From positions 1,364,001 through 1,428,000 of the forward strand of contig NZ_CP089848.1 in assembly GCF_021266465.1 (NCBI RefSeq): a stretch of 64,000 bases of DNA, given 5' to 3'. A program made the translations under genes and the position numbers. Of the stretch, positions 1 to 7,901 are shown piece by piece; the first letter of the stretch is position 1; each line of letters begins with the position of its first letter. The DNA comes from Paralcaligenes sp. KSB-10 (GTDB lineage: Bacteria; Pseudomonadota; Gammaproteobacteria; Burkholderiales; Burkholderiaceae_B). A model generated the notes under the pieces. It made no database searches. It was not told where the DNA came from and saw nothing but the letters and a program-made list of their open reading frames with translations.

Positions 1-1
1 G

Positions 2-928
2 GCGCAGATGCGCGTACCTCTTGGGGTGATCGGCATTATTTACGAATCGCGCCCCAACGTTACCATCGACGCCGCCGCGCTCTGCCTGAAATCCGGCAAT
101 GCCGTCATTTTGCGCGGCGGCAGCGAAGCCCTGCATTCCAACCTGGCGCTGGGCTCCATTATCCAGGAAGGCCTGGCCGATGCGGCGCTGCCCGCCCATG
201 CCGTGCAGGTCGTGGGCACCACCGACCGCGCGGCGGTGGGTCAATTGATTACCATGACCGACTATATCGACGTCATCGTTCCGCGCGGCGGCAAGGGCCT
301 GATCGCACGGCTTTCGGCCGAGGCCAAGGTGCCGCTCATCAAGCATCTGGACGGCAATTGCCATGTATATATCGATGCCGCCGCCGATCTCGACAAGGCG
401 CACAATGTCGCCGTCAATGCGAAAACCTACCGCTATGGCGTCTGCGGCGCCATGGAAACCCTGCTGGTGCACCAGGACATCGCCGCCCGCATTCTGCCGC
501 GCCTGGCTAAAACACTGGGCGACAAAGGGGTTGAGTTGCGCGGCTGCGAACGAACCCGGGCCCTGGTTGCAAGCGCCATACCGGCCACCGAGGAAGACTG
601 GGCCACCGAATACCTCGCGCCCATACTGGCGATCCGAGTCGTCGACAGCCTGGATCAGGCCATCGAGCACATTGCGCGCTGGAGCTCCGGCCATACCGAA
701 TCGATCGTCACTGAAAGCCTGCCCGCCGCCACGCAGTTCCAGCGCGAAGTCGACTCAAGCTCGGTCTACATCAATCTGCCCACCTGCTTCGCCGATGGCT
801 TCGAATACGGCCTGGGCGCCGAAATCGGCATCTCGACCAATCGTTTGCACGCCCGCGGTCCGGTCGGCCTCGAAGGCCTGACCACGCTCAAATGGGTACT
901 TACCGGCGAAGGCCAACTGCGCGGCTGA
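2..928 (+). CDS. proA: Gamma-glutamyl phosphate reductase (glutamate-5-semialdehyde dehydrogenase), 5'-truncated by window edge
   Basis: Reduces gamma-glutamyl phosphate to glutamate-5-semialdehyde with NADPH, the second step of proline synthesis in the cytoplasm. The reading frame is open from the first bases, so the internal ATG at 8 is not the start and the gene begins upstream of the window. About 308 C-terminal residues remain of a family that is usually about 420 long. Visible hallmarks are the ESRPNVT and ILRGGSEAL segments of the nucleotide-binding fold, VPRGGKGLI, and the catalytic cysteine in [11 protein letters not shown] (Cys codon 443-445). The C-terminus with [20 protein letters not shown] is the conserved family ending. 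hemJ follows after a short gap on the same strand. Confidence 0.97.
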   Translation, partial: AQMRVPLGVIGIIYESRPNVTIDAAALCLKSGNAVILRGGSEALHSNLALGSIIQEGLADAALPAHAVQVVGTTDRAAVGQLITMTDYIDVIVPRGGKGLIARLSAEAKVPLIKHLDGNCHVYIDAAADLDKAHNVAVNAKTYRYGVCGAMETLLVHQDIAARILPRLAKTLGDKGVELRGCERTRALVASAIPATEEDWATEYLAPILAIRVVDSLDQAIEHIARWSSGHTESIVTESLPAATQFQREVDSSSVYINLPTCFADGFEYGLGAEIGISTNRLHARGPVGLEGLTTLKWVLTGEGQLRG

Positions 929-1003
929 AAACGCCGGCTTCCCACCGGCAAGCCGCACGGCTTTCGCGGTTTGCGCGCAGGTCATTTTTTATTGAACGGC
1001 GTC

Positions 1004-1420
1004 ATGCTCTGGATTAAAACCTTCCATATTCTATTTGTCGTTTCGTGGTTTGCGGGCCTGTTCTATTTGCCGCGCATCTACGTCAATCTGGCGCAAACGC
1101 AAGACGGCGCAACCTTCGACTGCCTGCTGGGCATGGCCCGCCGGTTATACCGGTTCATGACTCCCCTGGCGGTTCTGGCGGTGATCTTCGGACTATGGCT
1201 TTTCCTGGGTTACAAAATAGGCCAGGGCAGCGGCTGGATGCACGCCAAGCTTTTTTTCGTCGTCCTGCTCGTCGGCTATCATCATGCCTGCGGACGACTA
1301 CTCAAAAAATTCTCGGCGGGGCAAAATACCCGCAGCCACCGGTTTTACCGATGGTTTAACGAAATACCCGTTATTCTGCTGCTGATCATCATTATTCTGG
1401 TCGTAGTCCGACCCTTTTAA
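1004..1420 (+). CDS. hemJ: CopD/HemJ-family membrane protein, probable protoporphyrinogen IX oxidase
   Basis: Small integral membrane protein of 138 residues with about four hydrophobic segments. The opening MLWIKTFHILFVVSWFAGL carries the histidine conserved in HemJ (protoporphyrinogen to protoporphyrin IX, heme synthesis, inner membrane). A second block, MHAKLFFVVLLVGYHH, holds the conserved Lys and His cluster. I chose ATG 1004 because the family begins almost directly with the first membrane helix; an upstream in-frame TTG at 971 would add 11 unlikely residues. It lies between proA and an RNA methyltransferase gene that starts 12 bp after its stop. Family membership is clear; the enzymatic role is inferred from the family. 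Confidence 0.85.
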   Translation: MLWIKTFHILFVVSWFAGLFYLPRIYVNLAQTQDGATFDCLLGMARRLYRFMTPLAVLAVIFGLWLFLGYKIGQGSGWMHAKLFFVVLLVGYHHACGRLLKKFSAGQNTRSHRFYRWFNEIPVILLLIIIILVVVRPF

Positions 1421-1432
1421 GTCCAGGCGACC

Positions 1433-2908
1433 ATGACCGATAGTCCCAAGCCCAAAAAAACGCTTACGCTCAAAAAAACAGCGGCCGCCCGCCCCTCCGA
1501 AGCGCCGGCTGAACGCCGCAAACGAGCCGGAGGACGGGCTCGCCAGGTTGCCCAGCTCGAGCGCGCACGCGATCAGCAGCGCAACACACGCGAGCCTGCT
1601 CCTCTTCCTCCCATCGCCGTGGCGTCCGCCCCCCGCAAACAGCGCTCCCGCAACGCATCCAGCCAGGAACACGCCGCGCCAGCGGCCGCCACACCCGAAA
1701 CCGACGAATTTCATGCCCGGCACACCGAGCATCGGGGCTCCCGATCGCAGTCGCGCGCCGAAATATTTCCTGTCTTTGCCCCCTGCCCCCAAGGTATCGA
1801 AGAAGCACTGGCCGCCGAACTGCAAGCCCTGGGTTTCGACCAGGTCCAGCCCGCCCGCGCGGGATGCAGCTTTTACGCCGACTGGACCGGCATACAACGT
1901 GCCAATCTGTATTCCAGGCTGGCCACGCGCATTCTGGTGCAAGTGGCCCACGGCCCGGTTCATCATGAAGACGACATCCTCGATCTCGCCTATCGCACTC
2001 CCTGGGAACGCTGGTTTGGCGCCGAACAAACCCTGCGTGTCGATACCTCGGCCATACGCAGCCCCATGAAAAGCCTGCAATACTGCAATCTGCGCGCCAA
2101 GGACGGCATCTGCGACCGCCTGCGGGACCGCGAAGGCAGCCGCCCCGATATCGATACGGTCAGGCCCGATGCCCGAGTACACCTGTTCCTCACCGAGGAT
2201 ACCGGCACACTCTATCTCGATACTTCGGGTGAATCGCTGTTCAAACGCGGCTGGCGACTCGACAAGGGCAGCGCCCCGCTACGCGAGAATCTGGCGGCGG
2301 GCCTGCTGGCGCTTTCCGGCTGGGACCCGTCCCAGCCTCTGCTGGACCCTTTCTGCGGCAGCGGCACAATACTTATCGAGGCGGCCTGGATCGCGCTGGG
2401 CGTGCCGGCCGGCATCTGGCGCCCATTCGGCTTTGAGCGCCTGCGCAACCACGACGCGCGGCATTGGCGCGACATCAAGGACGAGGCCCGCACACATATC
2501 GCGCCGCAGCTTGAAAGCCCGCTGGTCGGCTACGATATCGACCCCGCCGCCATCGACGCCGCCAAACTCAATATGGAACGCGCGTGGTTGACCACCGATT
2601 CAATCCGCTTCGAATCAGGCGATGCCCGACAGGTCCGGCCACCGGCCGAATCGGGCTGGCTTATTACCAACCCCCCCTACGGTGAACGCCTGGTCAACGA
2701 CGAGGCCGGCCTGTGGCGCGCCTGGTCGGAAAATCTCAAAAAGAACTATAGTGGCTGGGAAATCAGCATTATTTCCAGCGACATGGACTTGCCGCAATTG
2801 CTGCGCCTCAAGCCCAAGCGCCGCTACCCCTTGTACAACGGGGCCCTGGATTGCCGCTTGTTCAGCTTCGAGATGGTCGCGGCCGGCTATCGCCGCCCAG
2901 GCTCCTGA
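1433..2908 (+). CDS. THUMP-domain class I SAM-dependent RNA methyltransferase (RlmL N-half type)
   Basis: Predicted N2-guanine methyltransferase acting on 23S rRNA (491 aa). Residues 1-100 form a basic, Ala/Pro/Arg-rich, low-complexity tail that is absent from minimal family members. It is followed by a THUMP RNA-binding region (about 115-215, starting IFPVFAPCPQGIEEAL). The Rossmann methyltransferase domain has the SAM motif DPFCGSGTILIEAAW at about residue 305 and the catalytic NPPYGERL motif at residue 413. It corresponds to the N-terminal methyltransferase half of E. coli RlmL, not the full two-domain fusion. It sits directly downstream of hemJ and probably shares its transcript. Exact target base is inferred only. 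Confidence 0.9.
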   Translation: MTDSPKPKKTLTLKKTAAARPSEAPAERRKRAGGRARQVAQLERARDQQRNTREPAPLPPIAVASAPRKQRSRNASSQEHAAPAAATPETDEFHARHTEHRGSRSQSRAEIFPVFAPCPQGIEEALAAELQALGFDQVQPARAGCSFYADWTGIQRANLYSRLATRILVQVAHGPVHHEDDILDLAYRTPWERWFGAEQTLRVDTSAIRSPMKSLQYCNLRAKDGICDRLRDREGSRPDIDTVRPDARVHLFLTEDTGTLYLDTSGESLFKRGWRLDKGSAPLRENLAAGLLALSGWDPSQPLLDPFCGSGTILIEAAWIALGVPAGIWRPFGFERLRNHDARHWRDIKDEARTHIAPQLESPLVGYDIDPAAIDAAKLNMERAWLTTDSIRFESGDARQVRPPAESGWLITNPPYGERLVNDEAGLWRAWSENLKKNYSGWEISIISSDMDLPQLLRLKPKRRYPLYNGALDCRLFSFEMVAAGYRRPGS

Positions 2909-2957
2909 CACATACTGTGCTGTAGCGCAACATTTTTATGGCAGTGCAACATAATTC

Positions 2958-2999
2958 TTGCTTAAATCTAGGGTTAACCCCTATAATAGGGTTAACCCT
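2958..2999 (+). promoter_or_regulatory. Sigma-70-type promoter with two identical palindromic operators
   Basis: A -35-like TTGCTT (2958-2963) lies 18 bp from a perfect -10 TATAAT (2982-2987). Two copies of the perfect palindrome GGGTTAACCC (2971-2980 and 2989-2998) sit on either side of the -10, with centres exactly 18 bp apart. Each is preceded by A, and the second is also followed by T (AGGGTTAACCCT). Binding of a dimer at either site would block RNA polymerase, so this looks like a repressor-controlled promoter for the small gene at 3035. The regulator is unknown. Confidence 0.7.
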
Positions 3000-3034
3000 G
3001 AGCGAAACGCTCAATTTAAGTAGAGTAAATAGCC

Positions 3035-3214
3035 ATGAAAGACCTGAACCAAAACATCCGCCTTACCGACGAACTCGAACGCCAGTTGATGCTGCAAGCG
3101 ATTGAAGAGCAGTTCCGCTTCAAGCCGGCCGTCGCGCTCAAAAACCTGGCAGGCAGGATTGCCGGCCTGTTTCAGTCGGCACCGAGCCACGCTCAGGTCA
3201 AATCCGCCAGCTAA
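3035..3214 (+). CDS. Small hypothetical protein, 59 residues
   Basis: Short gene missed by length filters. It starts ATG AAA GAC CTG and encodes a 59-residue, soluble, slightly basic protein with an amphipathic, Glu/Gln-rich N-terminal half (DELERQLMLQAIEEQFRFK) and an Ala/Ser-rich tail. It has no signal peptide, membrane segment or cysteine. Support comes from its own promoter with operators (2958-2999), uninterrupted codons with normal GC-rich third positions, and stacked hairpins with a terminator right after the stop, so it is a self-contained monocistronic unit. I do not recognise a family and assign no function. Confidence 0.65.
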   Translation: MKDLNQNIRLTDELERQLMLQAIEEQFRFKPAVALKNLAGRIAGLFQSAPSHAQVKSAS

Positions 3215-3223
3215 AAGCTGACG

Positions 3224-3263
3224 GCAAGGCTGCCATGACAGCCTTGCAGGGCATCCGATGCCC
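3224..3263 (+). other. Two hairpins in the 3' untranslated region of the small gene
   Basis: GCAAGGCT (3224-3231) pairs with AGCCTTGC (3240-3247), and GGGCAT (3249-3254) pairs with ATGCCC (3258-3263). They precede the terminator hairpin at 3271-3297, giving three stem-loops in about 75 nt. They may simply stabilise the transcript, or form a 3'-UTR-derived small RNA. Confidence 0.5.
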
Positions 3264-3270
3264 TAAGCAC

Positions 3271-3300
3271 ATAAAAGCCGCGCTCAGCGGCTTTTATTCT
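3271..3300 (+). terminator. Rho-independent terminator after the 59-residue gene
   Basis: Perfect 11-bp stem ATAAAAGCCGC / GCGGCTTTTAT (3271-3281 with 3287-3297) around the loop GCTCA. The T-rich 3' side provides the U-tract. Because the stem is A-rich on one side and T-rich on the other, it could work in both directions. Confidence 0.85.
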
Positions 3301-3332
3301 GTGGGGCCACGAATTGCGGGATAATAGCGCCT

Positions 3333-3893
3333 ATGAATTCAAGCAAATCCTTGTCCGCTGACGCCGTCCGGCAACCAATGTCGCCCCCCATGTCCACCTC
3401 CCCCTCGCGCTGGCGCCGGTTCGCCTGCATGATGTATGAAGCAGTACTGTTGTTCGGGGTGATTTTCCTCGCGGGCTACCTGTTCGACACGCTTACGCAA
3501 AGCCGCAGCGGACTCATGCTGCGCCATACCCGGCAAGCCTTGCTATTTGTTGCAATCGGCCTGTATTTTGTGCTTTGCTGGCGCAAGCAGGGGCAAACCC
3601 TGCCCATGAAAACCTGGAACATCCGGCTGATCGATCGCAACGGCGCCTCTCCGCCGCTCTCTCGTCTGATTCTGCGCTATATCCTGATCTGGCCGATTCC
3701 CCTGGTTGCGGCAATGCTGGTGCGCGCCGCCTCGCATGCCAGCGGTTACAGCTCTACCGACCTGCTCATCGTCGCGGCCCCATTCACCTTGTTTCTCTGG
3801 ACCTGGATCGATGCCGATCAGCAGTTTCTCCACGACCGCCTGCTGGGGACACGTCTGATCGCAGTGCCGGACACACCCAAACACCCCGTATAA
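3333..3893 (+). CDS. RDD-family membrane protein
   Basis: Integral membrane protein of 186 residues of the RDD domain family, named for Arg-Asp-Asp-type residues; its general function is unknown, though ion transport has been proposed for some members. After a polar N-terminus (about 30 residues) come three to four hydrophobic segments: VLLFGVIFLAGYLFDTL, ALLFVAIGLYFVLCW and a pair after LILRYILIWPIPLVAAMLV. The conserved signature GQTLPMKTWNIRLIDRNG lies in the cytoplasmic loop, and LHDRLLGTRLI is the typical C-terminal DRxxGTRLV motif. The gene stands alone between the terminator at 3271 and the acyl-CoA synthetase gene. Confidence 0.9.
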   Translation: MNSSKSLSADAVRQPMSPPMSTSPSRWRRFACMMYEAVLLFGVIFLAGYLFDTLTQSRSGLMLRHTRQALLFVAIGLYFVLCWRKQGQTLPMKTWNIRLIDRNGASPPLSRLILRYILIWPIPLVAAMLVRAASHASGYSSTDLLIVAAPFTLFLWTWIDADQQFLHDRLLGTRLIAVPDTPKHPV

Positions 3894-3903
3894 ACCCTAG
3901 GGT
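3894..3903. promoter_or_regulatory. Palindrome ACCCTAGGGT upstream of the acyl-CoA synthetase gene
   Basis: Perfect 10-bp palindrome starting right at the RDD stop codon and about 100 bp upstream of the start codon at 4003. A further AGGGT half-site lies near 3958-3963. Its half-site resembles the AGGGT/ACCCT halves of the operators at 2971-2998. Operator function is inferred. Confidence 0.35.
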
Positions 3904-4002
3904 ATTCGGCTTTCTTATCGAGGGGGATTGCACAGAACCTGCTTGTCCGTCATGCTTTAGGGTAGGTCGCACCTCCCCCCGCGCCATTCGATACAGAAGA
4001 CA

Positions 4003-5679
4003 ATGAACGACCAATACTCGGATCTGTACCCGTCTTACCAATGGTTTGTCCCTTCTCAATTCAATATCGCCCAGGCGTGCGTGCATCGCTGGGCGGAAAA
4101 TCCGCATGAAGGCCGGCGCATCGCGATCTACTTCGAAGACGAACTCGGCCACCGCGAAGTCTGGACCTACGCCCGCCTGTCTGAAACCGCCAATCAGTTG
4201 GCCAATGGCCTTAGCAGAATGGGGGTCGTACCCGGCGACCGCGTGGCTGTCGTCATGGCGCAACGCCCCGAAACCGCCGCGGCCTACATGGCCATTTTCA
4301 GCGTCGGCGCCATCGCCATGCCTCTGTCGGCGCTATTCGGCGCCGACGGCCTGAGCGTGCGCCTGCGCGACTCCGAGGCCCGTGTCGCCATTGTCGACCA
4401 CACCACCGGGCCCGATTTGCTCCAGGCCCAAACGCAATGTCCCGCGCTCACGCAAGTCATAGGGCTGGGCTTTCTGCACGACAGCATCATTCCGTGGCGT
4501 TCGCTTCTGGCTCGGCAAGCCACCAGTTTTAAAAGCGTCGTCACCAAGTCGTCCGACCCCGCCCTGCTGCTATACACGTCGGGAACCACGGGTGCCCCCA
4601 AGGGCGCTTTGTTGCCCCACAGCGCCCTGATCGGCAATCTGCCCGGCTTTGTCGCCTCGCAAGACTGGTTTCCTCAAAAGTCCGACATTTTCTGGAGTCC
4701 GGCCGACTGGACCTGGACAGGCGGGCTCGTCGACTCGCTGTTGCCCACTCTGTATTTCGGGCACTCCATCGTGGGCACCCTGGGTCGATTCTCCGCCACG
4801 CGCGCCTTCGAAATCATGGAGCGCTATCAGGTCACCAATACATTCCTGTTTCCCACAGCCATCAAAATCATGATGGACGAAATCCGGGCGCCGCGCGAGC
4901 ACTACAAACTTGCCTTGCGTTGCATCATGAGCGCCGGGGAAAGCGTGGGAACCGCCGTTTTCGACTGGTGCGAGCGCGAACTGGGCATTACCCCCAACGA
5001 AATGTTCGGCCAAACCGAAATGAACTACCTGATCGGCAACAGCCGCCATAAATGGCCCGCCAAACCAGGCAGCATCGGCCGCCCGTATCCGGGCCACCGG
5101 CTTGCCGTCCTCAATGCGCAAGGCAAGCCCTGCGCCGTTGGGCAGATCGGCGAAATCGCGCTTAACCGCTACGATATGCACGGGTATCCCGATCCCGTAT
5201 TATTCCTTGGATATTGGCGCAACGACCTGGCCACTCAGGCAAAATTCATCGGCGACTGGTGTTTAACCGGCGACCTGGCCCAGGTCGATAAAGACGGCTA
5301 TTTCTGGTATGCCGGCCGCAGCGACGATGTTTTCAAGAGCTCAGGATACCGCATCGGGCCTGGCGAAGTCGAAAACTGCCTCATCACCCACCCGGCCGTG
5401 GCCAACGCCGCCGTCGTACCCAAGCCCGACGCCACCCGAGGCGCCCTGGTCAAGGCATACGTCGTTTTACGATCCGGCTTTCACGATACAGACAAGGCGG
5501 GCCTGGTCAAGACGCTGCAGGAACACGTCAAGTCCCGTCTCGCTCCCTACCAGAGTCCCAGGGAAATCGAGTTCGTCGACGCGCTGCCCATGACCACAAC
5601 CGGGAAAATCCGCCGCCATGTATTGCGGGCGCGCGAACAGCAACTCAGTTCCGGGCACGGCCAGCCGCACAAAAAATAG
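4003..5679 (+). CDS. AMP-dependent acyl-CoA synthetase (AcsA / medium-chain ACSM-like)
   Basis: Activates a carboxylic acid to its acyl-CoA through an acyl-adenylate in the cytoplasm (558 aa). The ANL-superfamily motifs are in order: P-loop-like YTSGTTGAPKGALLPH at residue 191, FGQTEMN, TGDLAQVDKDGYFWYAGR, the hinge DDVFKSSGYRIGPGEVE, and the C-terminal catalytic lysine region PMTTTGKIRRHVL. The SPADWTWTGGLVD block is typical of the AcsA/ACSM-like group, which is distinct from true acetyl-CoA synthetase (see acs at 31661). Substrate cannot be read from sequence; a short or medium-chain or branched acid is likely. A possible operator lies at 3894. Confidence 0.92.
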   Translation: MNDQYSDLYPSYQWFVPSQFNIAQACVHRWAENPHEGRRIAIYFEDELGHREVWTYARLSETANQLANGLSRMGVVPGDRVAVVMAQRPETAAAYMAIFSVGAIAMPLSALFGADGLSVRLRDSEARVAIVDHTTGPDLLQAQTQCPALTQVIGLGFLHDSIIPWRSLLARQATSFKSVVTKSSDPALLLYTSGTTGAPKGALLPHSALIGNLPGFVASQDWFPQKSDIFWSPADWTWTGGLVDSLLPTLYFGHSIVGTLGRFSATRAFEIMERYQVTNTFLFPTAIKIMMDEIRAPREHYKLALRCIMSAGESVGTAVFDWCERELGITPNEMFGQTEMNYLIGNSRHKWPAKPGSIGRPYPGHRLAVLNAQGKPCAVGQIGEIALNRYDMHGYPDPVLFLGYWRNDLATQAKFIGDWCLTGDLAQVDKDGYFWYAGRSDDVFKSSGYRIGPGEVENCLITHPAVANAAVVPKPDATRGALVKAYVVLRSGFHDTDKAGLVKTLQEHVKSRLAPYQSPREIEFVDALPMTTTGKIRRHVLRAREQQLSSGHGQPHKK

Positions 5680-5762
5680 GCTGTGCAAACGGTACAATCC
5701 AGAAGGCAGCTGGCGCAGGCCGGCGACTTTACGCGCAGCAACCCGACTTATTTGGATATCCG

Positions 5763-6284
5763 ATGGCGATTTACCAATTCGAAGCATTAAGCCCCAGCAT
5801 CGATGAAGACACCTTTATTTTCGAAAGCGCCGACATTATCGGCGATGTAACGATAGCGGCCGGGGTCAGCATCTGGTCCAATGTGAACATTCGCGGCGAT
5901 AATGCCCCGATCAGGATAGGATGCAACAGCAATGTGCAGGAAGGCAGCGTGCTGCATGTCGATGGCGGCTGCCCGCTGACGATCCACGACAACGTAACCG
6001 TCGGGCATCAGGCCATGCTTCACGGCTGCACCATCAGCGAAGGCTCCCTGGTCGGCATGCAGGCCATCGTGCTTAACAATGCCCATGTAGGCCGCAACTG
6101 CCTGATCGGCGCTGGCGCCATCGTGCCCGAGGGCCGCCAGATTCCGGACAACTCCCTGGTTGTAGGCATCGGCAAGGTCGTGCGCGAATTATCGGCCGAC
6201 GAAATTCGCAACATGCACGAGAATACCAGCCATTATGTAGAGCGGGGCCGTCAATACCGCAAAAGCCTCAAGCGCCTGCCCTGA
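5763..6284 (+). CDS. Gamma-carbonic anhydrase family protein (left-handed beta-helix hexapeptide repeat)
   Basis: 173-residue trimeric beta-helix protein of the YrdA/PaaY/CaiE group. Hexapeptide repeats run from about residue 20 to 140, for example ISEGSLVGMQAIVLNNAHVG. The three metal-binding histidines expected for gamma-carbonic anhydrases are present at His65 (VLHVDGG), His82 (VGHQAML) and His87 (LHGCTI), so zinc or iron binding is likely. The C-terminal helix region GKVVRELSADEIRNM is typical. It lies 83 bp after the acyl-CoA synthetase gene, a common pairing for PaaY-like proteins that may act on acyl-CoA. Hydration of CO2 versus a thioesterase-like role cannot be separated here. Confidence 0.9.
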   Translation: MAIYQFEALSPSIDEDTFIFESADIIGDVTIAAGVSIWSNVNIRGDNAPIRIGCNSNVQEGSVLHVDGGCPLTIHDNVTVGHQAMLHGCTISEGSLVGMQAIVLNNAHVGRNCLIGAGAIVPEGRQIPDNSLVVGIGKVVRELSADEIRNMHENTSHYVERGRQYRKSLKRLP

Positions 6285-6425
6285 CATACCGCCGTATGCC
6301 GGCATGGCAACGGCGGGGGCCCAGACAAAAGGCCCTCTACAGATGAGGCATGATAGGGGCTGGCTGGCCGCCCGGTTGAGCGCCCCCTGAACCGCAATAT
6401 CATGACCATACGTTAAAATGGTTCC

Positions 6426-7349
6426 ATGACCGATCAACTGAAAAAATATCTTTTCGAAGACCACAGTACACGGGCCCAGGCCGTCAAGCTCACCAGTGCC
6501 TGGCAAACCGGCCTGGCTCATCAGCATTACCCTGAATGCGTCCGGCAACTGCTGGGCGAGCTCGTTGCAGCTTCGGTATTGCTCACCGCCAATATCAAGT
6601 TTGAAGGTTCCCTGGTTCTGCAGTTGCAGGGCGACGGGCCGGTTGCGCTCATCGTGGTCGAATGCAATGCCGACCTGTCAATACGTGCCACAGCCACGCT
6701 GCGTGAAGGTCACGACATCCCCGTGGACGGAACGCTGCAAAGCCTGCTCAACGCCCACGGCCAGGGACGCTTTATCGTTGTGCTCGATCCGGGCAAGAAA
6801 GCGCCCCATATGCAGCCGTACCAAGGCATAGTGCCTCTTGAAGGCGCTACTGTCGCCGAAGTGCTGGAACTTTACATGCGCAATTCCGAGCAACTGGACA
6901 CGCGCCTGTGGCTGGCATCGAACGCGGAGCACTGCGCCGGGCTGCTGATGCAGCGCCTGCCCAATCATGGAGGCACGACGGCGACCAGCGCCGAAGCACA
7001 TGAAAGCACGTGGGAGCGCGCCGGTCATCTGGCCAGCACACTGAAAACCGACGAACTGCTGGCCCTGGATACCGATACACTCATACATCGCCTGTTCTGG
7101 GAAGAGTCGCTGATCGCCTTCGAACCGCAGGCGGTACGCTGGCATTGCCCGTGCACCCGCGAACGCGTCGCCGATATGCTGCGCATGCTGGGCCGAGGCG
7201 AAATCGAAAGCATGCTCAGCGAACAAGACCATATCGATATTGCCTGCAATTTTTGCGGCAAGCCATACCAATTCGACGCGGTCGACTGCGCGGGCCTATT
7301 CGTGGAAAGCGCGAACATTGCGCAGCCCGACCGCAAATCGGTGCACTAG
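6426..7349 (+). CDS. hslO: Hsp33 redox-regulated chaperone
   Basis: Cytosolic holdase that is activated by oxidative unfolding (307 aa). The N-terminal Hsp33 fold (for example DQLKKYLFEDHSTRAQAVKLT) is followed by the redox switch: CPC at Cys241/Cys243 and CNFC at Cys274/Cys277, which coordinate zinc in the reduced state. The spacing of 30 residues fits the family rule. The stop codon TAG (7347-7349) coincides with the first bases of the left terminal repeat of element A (TAGAGTATTTTTGG), so the last codons abut a repeat with no spacer. The protein itself looks complete. Confidence 0.95.
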   Translation: MTDQLKKYLFEDHSTRAQAVKLTSAWQTGLAHQHYPECVRQLLGELVAASVLLTANIKFEGSLVLQLQGDGPVALIVVECNADLSIRATATLREGHDIPVDGTLQSLLNAHGQGRFIVVLDPGKKAPHMQPYQGIVPLEGATVAEVLELYMRNSEQLDTRLWLASNAEHCAGLLMQRLPNHGGTTATSAEAHESTWERAGHLASTLKTDELLALDTDTLIHRLFWEESLIAFEPQAVRWHCPCTRERVADMLRMLGRGEIESMLSEQDHIDIACNFCGKPYQFDAVDCAGLFVESANIAQPDRKSVH

Positions 7350-7485
7350 AGTATTTTTGGTTTAAGTGTTCGCGGGGGTGGGCGCGTTTCAGTGACTTTT
7401 GTTTTGAGCCGTTTTTAGGCTTGGTCTGTGGCTTTGGGCTGTGTTGCTGTGTTGTCTGTCTGGGCGGAAGTATTTCTATAAAGAC

Positions 7486-7706
7486 GCCGCAGGGTGGGCG
7501 GTGCTGTGCAGTCCGGCACGTCCAGCGGTCGGCTAGCTGCGCTAGCCGACTGCCCGGGTCTGCCTCGTCCAGGCGGGCGTCGGGCGAACTCGCCCGGCCT
7601 CGCGAGGCCGGGCTCAGACAGCGCCCGCCGAAAGCCCCCGCCTTCCCTTCGTCAGCACCCGGCGCTGGACTACCGCCGGACTGCACAGCACCGCCCACCC
7701 TGCGGC
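7486..7706. repeat. Element A arm 1: giant nested hairpin
   Basis: A perfect 31-bp outer stem pairs 7486-7516 with 7676-7706. Inside are the hairpin GTCGGCTAGC / GCTAGCCGAC (loop TGC, near 7528-7550) and a core with GGCGGGCGTCGGGC on one side and GCGCCCGCC on the other. The core is capped by CGGCCTCGCGAGGCCG between the invariant flanks GAACTCG and CTCAGACAG. The inner stems differ in sequence from those of element B yet stay paired. Confidence 0.85.
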
Positions 7707-7901
7707 TCGCGTTGAGGTAATGCATCGGGGTATACATTGGGAAAGCCGCGTTGAGCCAATCACAGGCTACGTTGAGGCGTCGGGCGCTTAATAAATCCAG
7801 GGTTTGGCACATCGTGATGTAGTGGCCACGCGATAAAGACATGAGTGCAGGCCTATAACTGCGAATACGAGTAAGTGAATTCCAGGCATGCCCTAACGCG
7901 A

